Part shown: positions 17,526 to 24,903 of the stretch, in pieces | Layout of the letters: each line of letters begins with the position of its first letter | How positions within the stretch are numbered: position 1 is the stretch's first letter | Origin: Thermococcus sp. | GTDB taxonomy: Archaea > Methanobacteriota_B > Thermococci > Thermococcales > Thermococcaceae | Length of the DNA: 64,000 nt | Assembly: GCA_027075325.1 (NCBI GenBank) | Contig: JALTBN010000060.1 | Coordinates: 1 to 64,000 of the forward strand | Direction: 5' to 3' | Notes under the pieces: model-generated | What the model saw: the letters and a program-made list of their open reading frames with translations, nothing else | What the model was told of the DNA's origin: nothing | Database searches by the model: none | Made by a program: the position numbers and the translations under genes

Positions 17526-18368
17526 ATGTTCCGGATACTCTCAATGGGTTACTTCGTCAGGGATTTAATAGTCCTCCTCATATCCCTAGCCATAATTGGG
17601 GTTCTCACTTCTGCAAACAGAAAAATAACGAAGAACCTCGGCTTTCCATACTTTGTGAGCGCTTTCTACTCAATGATAGTGGCGTTCATCCTGGTGGCCG
17701 TGGCCGAGTTCATGGGGATACTTCTGAGAACGTCACTGGAGTACAACAACACCCTCCTCCTCGACGTGAGGTCCATTATTCTAACGCTTGGGGCACTCTT
17801 CCTCCTCGCGTCCTCGGTGGCCTTCTACATACCCTTTGTCAGGGACAGATACATGATAATAAAGGTTGCCGCCGAGCCGCAGGGAATGCGCAGGTATGGA
17901 GCATACTGGGGGAGCAGGAAGGAAGTCTACACCAAATTCCAGGAGCTCACGAAGAAAGAGGGACTCCCAAGCCTGGCGGTGACCAGAGACCCACCTGATA
18001 TGTTCCGTGAAAAACTGGGTCTCACCGTGACCCCCGTTATATGGATCTCGAAGGTCCCCAACGAGGCCGCCGTGGAACCCACAAGGCTCCCTTACCTCCT
18101 CGAAAAGCTCAAGGCGTTCCTCCAGAGTGCCGACATCGATAAGGTAGTCCTCTTGGACTGCGTGGAGTACCTCATGATAGAAAACGGAAACCAGGCGGTT
18201 TTCAAGTTCCTGACAAACCTGAAGGACCTGGCCCTTTTGAACAGGGGAATCCTCCTAGTCCCAGTGGACAAAAACGCCCTTGATGAGAAGACGCTGGGTC
18301 TGCTAAAATCCGAGCTCTCTCCCATATCGCTCCTGGAGCAGCGGGAGAGGAAGGAAAAGAGTAATTAG
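17526..18368 (+). CDS. DUF835-containing membrane protein
   Basis: 280 residues. Three hydrophobic segments fill the first 105 residues (about 12-30, 40-65 and 82-103). The soluble C-terminal domain is DUF835-like: VTPVIWISKVP, LEKLKAFLQSADIDKVVLLDCVEYLMIENG and LNRGILLVPVD. DUF835 is common in Thermococcales and shaped like a P-loop-free RecA/KaiC-type or receiver-like domain; its function is unknown. ATG start after AAGGGGATT. A weak TATA (ATTTAAAAGG) is at about 17498-17507. Possibly a signalling or membrane-associated scaffold protein. Confidence 0.8.
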   Translation: MFRILSMGYFVRDLIVLLISLAIIGVLTSANRKITKNLGFPYFVSAFYSMIVAFILVAVAEFMGILLRTSLEYNNTLLLDVRSIILTLGALFLLASSVAFYIPFVRDRYMIIKVAAEPQGMRRYGAYWGSRKEVYTKFQELTKKEGLPSLAVTRDPPDMFREKLGLTVTPVIWISKVPNEAAVEPTRLPYLLEKLKAFLQSADIDKVVLLDCVEYLMIENGNQAVFKFLTNLKDLALLNRGILLVPVDKNALDEKTLGLLKSELSPISLLEQRERKEKSN

Positions 18369-18467
18369 AGCCTGAAAAGTGATTTTCCAGACGTTTCTGT
18401 AAAGTCATTGCAGGGTTTGTGGAAATTTGAGACCACAGGTGAAAACAACATCAAACGAACCGGAACA

Positions 18468-18543
18468 TGGTAGCCCGGCGGGGATTCGAACCCCGGTCCC
18501 CGGATCCAAAGTCCGGGATGATTGTCCGCTACACCACCGGGCT
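18468..18543 (-). tRNA. tRNA-Gln (anticodon TTG)
   Basis: Minus strand: acceptor AGCCCGG/CCGGGCT, anticodon arm CCGGA-CTTTGGA-TCCGG and T arm ending in GGTTCGAATCC. Discriminator A and encoded CCA (18468-18470). No intron. Confidence 0.96.
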
Positions 18544-18618
18544 GCCCGTGAGAAGAGCGCATCTTAACCTTATAAAATTTGAGGGTATCCAGAAGAACAG
18601 GGGGTTAAGTTTGCAGAA

Positions 18619-18758
18619 TGGTGGGGGCGCGGGGATTTGAACCCCGGTCCGCGGGTTTCTCCGGGTCAGAGCTCCAAAGGCTCATCCCCAATCAGCAAAC
18701 CCGCAAGTCCTCATACCTCTGGAGCCCGCGATGATGGACCAGGCTACACCACGCCCCC
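18619..18758 (-). tRNA. tRNA-Trp (anticodon CCA) with 62-base intron
   Basis: Minus strand: acceptor GGGGGCG (18752-18758) pairs with CGCCCCC; T arm CGGGG-TTCAAAT-CCCCG; encoded CCA at 18619-18621. The anticodon stem GCGGG/CCCGC is interrupted after position 37 by an intron at about 18657-18718, placed where archaeal bulge-helix-bulge splicing cuts (between 37 and 38). The spliced loop is CTCCAGA. The intron holds box C/D RNA elements, listed separately. Confidence 0.95.
18657..18718 (-). ncRNA. tRNA-Trp intron acting as box C/D guide RNA
   Basis: On the minus strand the intron contains, in order, a C-like box ATGAGGA, D' box CTGA, C'-like GGATGAG and D box CTGA. The guide before D' (TGCGGGTTTG) is complementary to the pre-tRNA around AAACCCGC, and the fifth base from the box faces C39. 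The guide before D (TTTGGAGCT) pairs with GCTCCA, and the fifth base faces C34. This fits the known self-guided 2'-O-methylation of archaeal tRNA-Trp. Confidence 0.88.
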
Positions 18759-18830
18759 ATCCAGCTAACCATACCCACGGCGGGTTTATAAGTTTTGTGC
18801 CCGCGAACCCGGAGAAGGACGTGCGGTATG

Positions 18831-18911
18831 TATCACCCAACGTGATTACTACCCAGAGTTTTTTGACTTACCACTGTGTATCATCGACGGTGATATTAAC
18901 GTTTTATAAGC
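18831..18911 (+). promoter_or_regulatory. FBPase promoter with two TGM (Tgr) motifs upstream of the TATA box
   Basis: TATCAC-CCAAC-GTGATT at 18831-18847 and TATCAT-CGACG-GTGATA at 18879-18895 each match TATCAC-N5-GTGATA with one mismatch. Their centres are 48 bases apart. The TATA box GTTTTATAAG follows at 18901-18910. A TGM immediately upstream of BRE/TATA is the arrangement of gluconeogenic genes activated by Tgr. The distal copy is an extra site. Confidence 0.78.
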
Positions 18912-18942
18912 ATAAAAGTGGTTAAAGTTACCGGTGGTTGCC

Positions 18943-20070
18943 ATGGCAGTTGGAGATAAGATTACCCTTAGCGTTATCAAAGCGGACATCGGCGGCTGGC
19001 CGGGACACTCCAGGGTGCACCCGCAGCTCGTTGAGACCGCTGAAGAAGTTCTTTCAAAAGCGGTTGAGGACGGAACCCTCATAGACTTCTACGTCGCGAC
19101 CTGCGGCGATGACCTTCAGCTCATCATGACCCACAGGAAGGGCGTTGACAGCTCTGAGATACATGGCCTCGCCTGGAAGGCCTTTGAGGAAGCAACGAAG
19201 GTCGCCAAGGAGCTTGGCCTCTACGGAGCGGGCCAGGACCTTCTTAAGGACGCTTTCAGCGGCAACATACGGGGAATGGGCCCGGGAATAGCGGAGATGG
19301 AGATAACCCTCAGGAAGAGCGAGCCGGTAGTCACCTTCCACATGGACAAGACCGAGCCGGGTGCCTTCAACCTCCCGATATTCAGGATGTTCGCAGACCC
19401 CTTCAACACCGCCGGCCTCGTCATCGACCCGAACATGCACATGGGCTTCCGCTTTGAGGTCTGGGACATCAAGGAGCACAAGCGCGTGGTCCTCAACACC
19501 CCCGAGGAAGTCTACGACCTGCTGGCGCTCATTGGAGCGAAGAGCCGCTACGTCATCAAGAGGGTTTACCCGAAGGAGGGCCACAAAATAGCCAAGGACG
19601 AGCCGGTCGCGGTCATCAGCACCGAGAAGCTCTACGAGATCGCCGGCGAGTACGTCGGAAAGGACGACCCCGTTGCCATCGTCAGGGCCCAGAGCGGCCT
19701 TCCGGCCCTCGGTGAGGTTCTTGAGCCCTTCGCATTCCCGCACCTCGTCAGCGGCTGGATGCGCGGAAGCCACAACGGTCCGATAATGCCCGTCCCGATG
19801 CACCAGGCCAACCCGACCAGGTTCGACGGTCCCCCGAGGGTCGTCGCGCTCGGCTGGCAGATAAGCCCCGAAGGAAAGCTCGTCGGTCCGGTTGACCTCT
19901 TCGACGACCCGGCCTTCGACGGTGCAAGGCAGAAGGCGGTGGAGATAGCAGATTACCTGCGCAGGCACGGCCCGTTCGAGCCGCACAGGCTGCCGCTTGA
20001 GGACATGGAGTACACGACCCTCCCGGGCGTCCTCAAGAGGCTGGAGGAAAGGTTCGAGAAAATCGAGTGA
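18943..20070 (+). CDS. fbp: Fructose-1,6-bisphosphate aldolase/phosphatase (type V FBPase)
   Basis: 375 residues. This bifunctional archaeal enzyme condenses triose phosphates to fructose 1,6-bisphosphate and dephosphorylates it, driving gluconeogenesis. Family sequence is clear throughout: KITLSVIKADIGGWPGHSRVHP at the N-terminus with metal ligands, FYVATCGDDLQLIMTH, GAGQDLLKDAFSGNIRGMGPG, FHMDKTEPGAFNLPIFRMFADPFNTAGLV and GPPRVVALGW near the C-terminus. ATG 18943 follows GGTGGT; the in-frame GTG at 18934 is part of that site. Controlled, by inference, through the two TGM motifs upstream. It lies next to GAPOR, its glycolytic opposite. Confidence 0.97.
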   Translation: MAVGDKITLSVIKADIGGWPGHSRVHPQLVETAEEVLSKAVEDGTLIDFYVATCGDDLQLIMTHRKGVDSSEIHGLAWKAFEEATKVAKELGLYGAGQDLLKDAFSGNIRGMGPGIAEMEITLRKSEPVVTFHMDKTEPGAFNLPIFRMFADPFNTAGLVIDPNMHMGFRFEVWDIKEHKRVVLNTPEEVYDLLALIGAKSRYVIKRVYPKEGHKIAKDEPVAVISTEKLYEIAGEYVGKDDPVAIVRAQSGLPALGEVLEPFAFPHLVSGWMRGSHNGPIMPVPMHQANPTRFDGPPRVVALGWQISPEGKLVGPVDLFDDPAFDGARQKAVEIADYLRRHGPFEPHRLPLEDMEYTTLPGVLKRLEERFEKIE

Positions 20071-20166
20071 TTTCCCTCCCCTTTTCTGTTCATTTAAGCG
20101 GTGTACGCCCCTAATCACCAACGTTTTTATAATTCATGGCTTATTCAATCGAAGGCCATCGGAAGT

Positions 20167-20207
20167 CTTAAATACACTTCACCAAAAAACTAACACTCGG
20201 AGTGATA
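20167..20207 (+). promoter_or_regulatory. GAPOR promoter with TGM downstream of TATA
   Basis: A TATA-like CTTAAATAC lies at about 20167-20175. TAACAC-TCGGA-GTGATA at 20191-20207 matches the TGM with one mismatch and covers the expected transcription start. This is the glycolytic, Tgr-repressed arrangement, opposite to that of the FBPase gene just upstream. Confidence 0.7.
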
Positions 20208-20223
20208 CAAAGGTGGTGAGAGC

Positions 20224-22182
20224 ATGAAGTTCACGGTGCTCCATCTGAACCTCAACGAGGGAAAGGTCGAGAGTGAGGAGTTCGAAAAGAAAGACGTTTA
20301 CGGCGTCATAGATTACGGTATCGAGCTCCATGAGAAGCTCGGCACCCACGCAAAGAACCCCTACGACCCCAGTAATGTGGTGGTTATGGGGAGGGGGCCA
20401 TTTGCAGGCTCGATTCTCCCCGGCGCCCACAGGCTCATGTTCTTCTTCCGCTCGCCGCTCTACGGAACGCTCTTCCCCTCCGCTATGGGCGGAGCGGCAT
20501 ACGCCTTCAAGAACGTTGGCGTTGACTTCGTTACCTTTGAAGGCAAAGCGGAGAAGCCCGTTGTCGTCATCCTCTACAACGACGGCGAGAACGTGAGGGT
20601 TGAACTGCATGAGATAGAGCTTGACAGGCTCATTGAGATATGGCGCGAATACAGGGGCGAGGAAGGCGTTTATGCGCTCACCCAGTACCTCATAGACACC
20701 TTTGGAGAGCGCTTCGACTTCGAGTACCGCATAGCGGTCGTCGGGCCTTCCGCTTTGAACACCAACTACGGCGGAATATTCTCCCAGACCCTCAGGAAGG
20801 GCAAGCGCGTTGAGGGAAGCGAGGACTGGGCCGCTCGTGGAGGGTCAGGAAGCGTTCTCCTCAGGGCACACAACGTCGTTGGAATCATCTTCGGCGGAAA
20901 GGCGGGCAAGAGGACTTTCCCCGGCGAGGATATCTCATCCTTCAGAACCGCCAAGGCCATCGTCGAGGGCGTTCACAAGAAGCCGTACAACGACGTCATA
21001 GCTGAAAAGACCGTCAAATACAAGTACAACCCCAAGCTGAAAACAGGCGGAACCTTCGGAGGAAACTATCCGGCCGAGGGCGACTTCGTCCCAATCCTCA
21101 ACTGGAGCATGCCCTACATCGAGAAGGAGGAGCGCATAAAGATCCACGAGGCCATAATGAAGCACTACTGGGAGCCCTTCAACAGGGAAGCCATAGAAAC
21201 CAAAAACTGGACGAACTGCGGCGAGCCGTGCCCGGTCGTCTGCAAGAAGTACGCCAACGGCCACCACATCGAGTACGAGCCGAGGGAAGCCAACGGCCCG
21301 CTGAGCGGCGTGATAACGCTGAGGGCAAGCGACATAAGCGTTCCAGCCGTTGACGCGATGGGATTTGACGCGATAGAGTTCGGTGGAACGGCAGCGTGGG
21401 TTCTTGAGCTCCTCCACCGCGGGCTTCTCAGGCCGGAGGAGGTTGGACTTAGCGACGTGCCGGACTTCACGAAGGAGGCTCTCCTTGAGAGGCCCGTCGA
21501 GGCGAGCGAGAGGAACGCTAAACTGGTCGCTGAATTAGCTCACCGCGTAGCCTTCGCCGAGAACGAGATAGCCAAGATACTCGGCCTCGGCAAGAGGAAG
21601 GCGAGCGTAATTCTCGATGAGAAGTTCAAGGACAGGCTTAAGTACGGCGAGAGCTTCAAGGACTACGCCGTCTTCACCCCGCTCGGCGAGGACGGCGAGA
21701 TAACCCCCACTATGTACTGGGCTATAGGGAACTACATCCCGCTCCCGATACAGGGAAGATACTGGACGTTCTACCAGTTCGGCGTCTTCCTTGAGCCGGA
21801 GGAGCTGGCGCAGAAGATAATAGCGAGTGCCCTCTGGGAGTTCTGGTACGACAACGTCGGCTGGTGCCGCTTCCACCGCGGCTGGATGAAGCCCGTCCTC
21901 AAGGCCCTCTTCATGGACGCCTACGGCGAGAACGTGGACATGGAGGAGCACGCGAGGAAGCAGCTCAAGCGCATGATAGAGTTCGCGAGGAAAGCCGGCT
22001 ACACTCCAACCTTCTGGGACAGCATGCGCGTCATTGATCTGGTCGCCAGGGGAAGCGAGGAGTTCGGGAACGAGCGCTGGGCCGAGCGCTTTAAGATTGA
22101 CAAGGTCGGCACAGCCAAGGAATACCTAACTAAGGTTCTCGACGCCTACAGCGAGGAACTTGGTGTGGAGTGGAGGCTCTGA
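20224..22182 (+). CDS. gor: Glyceraldehyde-3-phosphate:ferredoxin oxidoreductase (GAPOR)
   Basis: 652 residues, the GAPOR length. A tungstopterin enzyme of the AOR family that oxidises glyceraldehyde 3-phosphate to 3-phosphoglycerate with ferredoxin, the committed step of the modified archaeal glycolysis. The N-terminal part has MGRGPFAGSILPGAHRL and FFRSPLYGTLFPSAMGGAAYAFKNVGVDFV, diagnostic of GAPOR rather than AOR or FOR. The iron-sulfur cysteines are in NCGEPCPVVCKKY (about 320-330) with a late Cys in NVGWCRFHRGW. ATG follows GGTGGTGA. Convergent with nothing; T-rich sequence follows the stop. Its TGM implies repression without sugar. Confidence 0.96.
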   Translation: MKFTVLHLNLNEGKVESEEFEKKDVYGVIDYGIELHEKLGTHAKNPYDPSNVVVMGRGPFAGSILPGAHRLMFFFRSPLYGTLFPSAMGGAAYAFKNVGVDFVTFEGKAEKPVVVILYNDGENVRVELHEIELDRLIEIWREYRGEEGVYALTQYLIDTFGERFDFEYRIAVVGPSALNTNYGGIFSQTLRKGKRVEGSEDWAARGGSGSVLLRAHNVVGIIFGGKAGKRTFPGEDISSFRTAKAIVEGVHKKPYNDVIAEKTVKYKYNPKLKTGGTFGGNYPAEGDFVPILNWSMPYIEKEERIKIHEAIMKHYWEPFNREAIETKNWTNCGEPCPVVCKKYANGHHIEYEPREANGPLSGVITLRASDISVPAVDAMGFDAIEFGGTAAWVLELLHRGLLRPEEVGLSDVPDFTKEALLERPVEASERNAKLVAELAHRVAFAENEIAKILGLGKRKASVILDEKFKDRLKYGESFKDYAVFTPLGEDGEITPTMYWAIGNYIPLPIQGRYWTFYQFGVFLEPEELAQKIIASALWEFWYDNVGWCRFHRGWMKPVLKALFMDAYGENVDMEEHARKQLKRMIEFARKAGYTPTFWDSMRVIDLVARGSEEFGNERWAERFKIDKVGTAKEYLTKVLDAYSEELGVEWRL

Positions 22183-22271
22183 CGTCTTGTTCCTTGTTCT
22201 TTTCTTTTTGCTACATCCTAAGGAAAAGAGTTTAAATTCTAGCAGTGTGGATAATAGACCGGGGGTCATCG

Positions 22272-23117
22272 ATGACAGCAATCTGTGAGGAACTTAGAAG
22301 CCTAACAATCAAAAATTTCTGCCGTAGAATTATTACATTGGCGAGGGAATCAGGTGGCTACTTTGAGCCGATTGCTCATGAGTTTCTAGATGAGTATTAC
22401 AAACTTGTTGAGACTCCAAGGATTAGAGGGACACTTCCGGAAGGGGAGTACAGACAGAAAGGAAACGCTTTTCGTGATTTCATAAGTGAGCTAATCTTTG
22501 TCAGGTCTGGGGGCACATACAGACTCCTTGACAAAAAAGTTCGGGGCTATACAGAGCGCAATCATGATGTGGATTTAGCTTACGTTGTTGGGGGCACCGT
22601 TCTTGTTGCGGGAGAAGTAAAAATGACGGGCAGTCCCCCTAACCGCAGGGGAAGTTACGTCCAGAAGGAAAGAAAGACTCAGAGTGACCTCGATAAGAGA
22701 TTAAAAGAAGTAAAATTTACCGCCGTTGACCTGAAGCTTTATCACACCCCCAACGAGGTTATAGTTAAAACCGTATCCAACAACGGGAATCTTTTATCCA
22801 CAGACCTACCTCTATGGTGGGACGAGTGGGTTAAAGTCTCAATTCCGGGCTTTTATTCATTTTGGGCATCGAGACTGGCATCGGGACAGCTCAAGAACGA
22901 CAAAGTTGTAAACGCGGACAATCCTGACCTACTTCTTGAGAAGTTTGATAGGCTACGGAAGTACAATAACGCCGTTGGTGTCTTTATGTTCAGAGAGGAG
23001 AACGACAGATACGTCCCAGCTGAGGCTGAGAATATAAAAAAGCTAAATCTGATGATAGATGAAGCGATTGACGACTTAATTAGCTTTCTTGACGCCCACG
23101 TGGATTCATCTCCTTGA
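22272..23117 (+). CDS. Probable type II restriction endonuclease
   Basis: 281 residues, no family I can name with certainty. A PD-(D/E)XK-like core is visible: VDLAYVVGGTVLVAGEVKM (about residues 106-126), with the Asp of VDLAYV and the ExK of GEVK separated as in this nuclease fold, plus earlier FRDFISELIF. The gene faces and overlaps by 12 bases a TaqI/PaeR7I-type adenine methyltransferase, the usual partner of such an enzyme. ATG 22272 follows GGGGGTCATCG. Base composition is more AT-rich than the flanking metabolic genes, suggesting transfer. It could instead be another defence nuclease. Confidence 0.65.
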   Translation: MTAICEELRSLTIKNFCRRIITLARESGGYFEPIAHEFLDEYYKLVETPRIRGTLPEGEYRQKGNAFRDFISELIFVRSGGTYRLLDKKVRGYTERNHDVDLAYVVGGTVLVAGEVKMTGSPPNRRGSYVQKERKTQSDLDKRLKEVKFTAVDLKLYHTPNEVIVKTVSNNGNLLSTDLPLWWDEWVKVSIPGFYSFWASRLASGQLKNDKVVNADNPDLLLEKFDRLRKYNNAVGVFMFREENDRYVPAEAENIKKLNLMIDEAIDDLISFLDAHVDSSP

Positions 23118-24809
23118 TTTTTCAAGTCTATTTCTCCTTAAGTGCTCCCAGACTTCTGTAATCGTTTCAATCTCGTTTCTGTGGAGTCCTAGTTCTCCTT
23201 CAAGCAAAATTTCATTGAGAATTTCAACAGCATCAGCGACCCTTCTCTTCCTGATAAGTGAGTCAACTTTCCCGCTGACGTTAATAATCTCCTGATTGTC
23301 TTTGACACTTGGAAGTACTACTCTCTCGGCTTCCTTCGGTTCAATCTTAAGTACTCCACCACCGTAGAACCTCCCGTTCAGCTCAAAAGAAGCCAGGGTT
23401 AGTGAATTATAGAATGACGTTACAACAACAGTAGGCTCAACGTTTTCTCTTAGGAACACTTGGTGAATTGTGTTTGTGCTCGTGGCTTTCTTGTTGTCTA
23501 TCTTGATTTCGTTGGCTGATGCTTTGGGGACGTCGTGAATCATGTAGCTCATAAACACATCTGGGAAACGAACACCTGGAACTTCATACCATCTTTTCCT
23601 TATCCTAACTTTGTATCTCTCCTTTACTTTTAGTTCCTTCCCTCTGACTTCAAGGTAATCCCTCACGGATTGTGAAAGCCTCTCCCAAGGCTCGGTTATG
23701 TAAAGTAAATAGCATTTTTGGCCAAGTTTACATAGAAGCCTCCAATCATTATTTGTGGTTTTAGTACCGTGGATATGCTCTGCACGCGAGATAAGTGGGA
23801 ACAGGTACTTTTCCTCAATGTTCCACCTCTCAGCTTCTTGAGCGGTGAGCGTAAAAAATCTGTTGTCCCCTGTAACGACACCGATGGTCACCTTTCCAAG
23901 TTCGCCTAGGGTCGTTATTTTGCCCCTTGTCTTCTCCATAATCTTCAAGTATGCTTTAAGAAGGCGGGGAGGTATAATGTACTTAGTCCACTTTTCATCC
24001 GCCTTTGGACTAAAAGAAGTGTAGTTTTCAAATTCACCCTGAACGTCAACGCTAAGAAGGTCTTCTTCTGAGTTAACTGTTACAAATCGAACTTTAGGAG
24101 TTTTTGCGATACCTTTCACTCCCATTAAGATAACCGTGTCCTCTAGCACGGAAAACGCTCTTTTTTCGAAGGAGATTATGATAATGCTCTCAAAGTTTTT
24201 CAAAAGCCATTTCCTTAGAGGTTTGGCGTAGTTAACGTGTAACAACTTGGAGGGAAGAACCATTGCTATTCTTCCTCCTTTTTTTAGAAACTTCCCTGCA
24301 TGTATAACGAATGGAACCCACGATGCCGTAAGTTCTGGTAAATCCACGCCCTCCTCGCTTGAGAGTTTTATTGCTTTTTTCCTAACATTGCCCTTGAAGA
24401 GCTGATACCTTATATAGGGAGGATTTCCAATGACAACCTCAACGGGAGGAATCATATTTACCTCTGGAATCAACCTGAGCTGAGAGGATGGGGGTTGTAT
24501 GTCGAAGAAGTCTGAGTTAATAAGGGTTGGTACAACTCCAAACTCTGACAATAGCCTCCTCCGGGTTTCTTCAACCATATCCCTATCAAGTTCGATTCCA
24601 TACACTTGACGTGGAATATCTTCCGGTTGGGCTCCTAATGATAGAAGCTCCTGTATCGAGGCCTTCAGGAAGACTCCCTCTCCACAACTTGGTTCTAATA
24701 TTTTGTCTCGGAGTGTCCTAATTGCCCATCGGGCCATGAACTCAGCTATGGTTGGGGGGGTTAATACCTGGCCTAAGCTCTTCACCTTGCTGGAAATTGT
24801 AGCCTCCAT
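23106..24809 (-). CDS. Type II DNA adenine-N6 methyltransferase (TaqI-like)
   Basis: 567 residues. The order motif X-I-IV-target domain marks the gamma class: KSLGQVLTPPTIAEFMARWA near the N-terminus, ILEPSCGEGVFLKA (motif I), VYGIELDRDMVEETRRRL (motif II) and VVIGNPPYIRYQLF (motif IV, NPPY, adenine-N6). KGGRIAMVLPSKLL and IISFEKRAFSVLEDTV follow. The C-terminal half is the target-recognition domain. It would protect host DNA from the convergent nuclease at 22272. ATG 24809 follows AGGTGAG. Two CTCGAG sites 10 bases apart lie in its promoter (see separate entry). Confidence 0.93.
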   Translation of the reverse strand: MEATISSKVKSLGQVLTPPTIAEFMARWAIRTLRDKILEPSCGEGVFLKASIQELLSLGAQPEDIPRQVYGIELDRDMVEETRRRLLSEFGVVPTLINSDFFDIQPPSSQLRLIPEVNMIPPVEVVIGNPPYIRYQLFKGNVRKKAIKLSSEEGVDLPELTASWVPFVIHAGKFLKKGGRIAMVLPSKLLHVNYAKPLRKWLLKNFESIIIISFEKRAFSVLEDTVILMGVKGIAKTPKVRFVTVNSEEDLLSVDVQGEFENYTSFSPKADEKWTKYIIPPRLLKAYLKIMEKTRGKITTLGELGKVTIGVVTGDNRFFTLTAQEAERWNIEEKYLFPLISRAEHIHGTKTTNNDWRLLCKLGQKCYLLYITEPWERLSQSVRDYLEVRGKELKVKERYKVRIRKRWYEVPGVRFPDVFMSYMIHDVPKASANEIKIDNKKATSTNTIHQVFLRENVEPTVVVTSFYNSLTLASFELNGRFYGGGVLKIEPKEAERVVLPSVKDNQEIINVSGKVDSLIRKRRVADAVEILNEILLEGELGLHRNEIETITEVWEHLRRNRLEKSRR

Positions 24810-24820
24810 TTTCTCACCTA

Positions 24821-24856
24821 CTCGAGTTCACTCGAGCAATCTAATAAACTTTATGC
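24821..24856 (-). promoter_or_regulatory. Methyltransferase promoter with tandem CTCGAG boxes
   Basis: CTCGAG occurs at 24821-24826 and 24831-24836, exactly one helical turn apart. The boxes sit between the likely TATA (AAAGTTTATTAG on the minus strand, about 24845-24856) and the ribosome-binding site of the methyltransferase gene. They are placed to affect transcription start. Role inferred only from position. Confidence 0.4.
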
Positions 24857-24903
24857 CAGCAACTCTTATAATCGGGTATTCGATTGTTGTTCAGGTGAGA
24901 AAA

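Noticed and set aside
24703..24903. Longer N-terminus of the flavin oxidoreductase frame
   Set aside because: It overlaps the opposite-strand methyltransferase start and promoter, and the Rossmann motif starts right after GTG 24904, which has a good ribosome-binding site.
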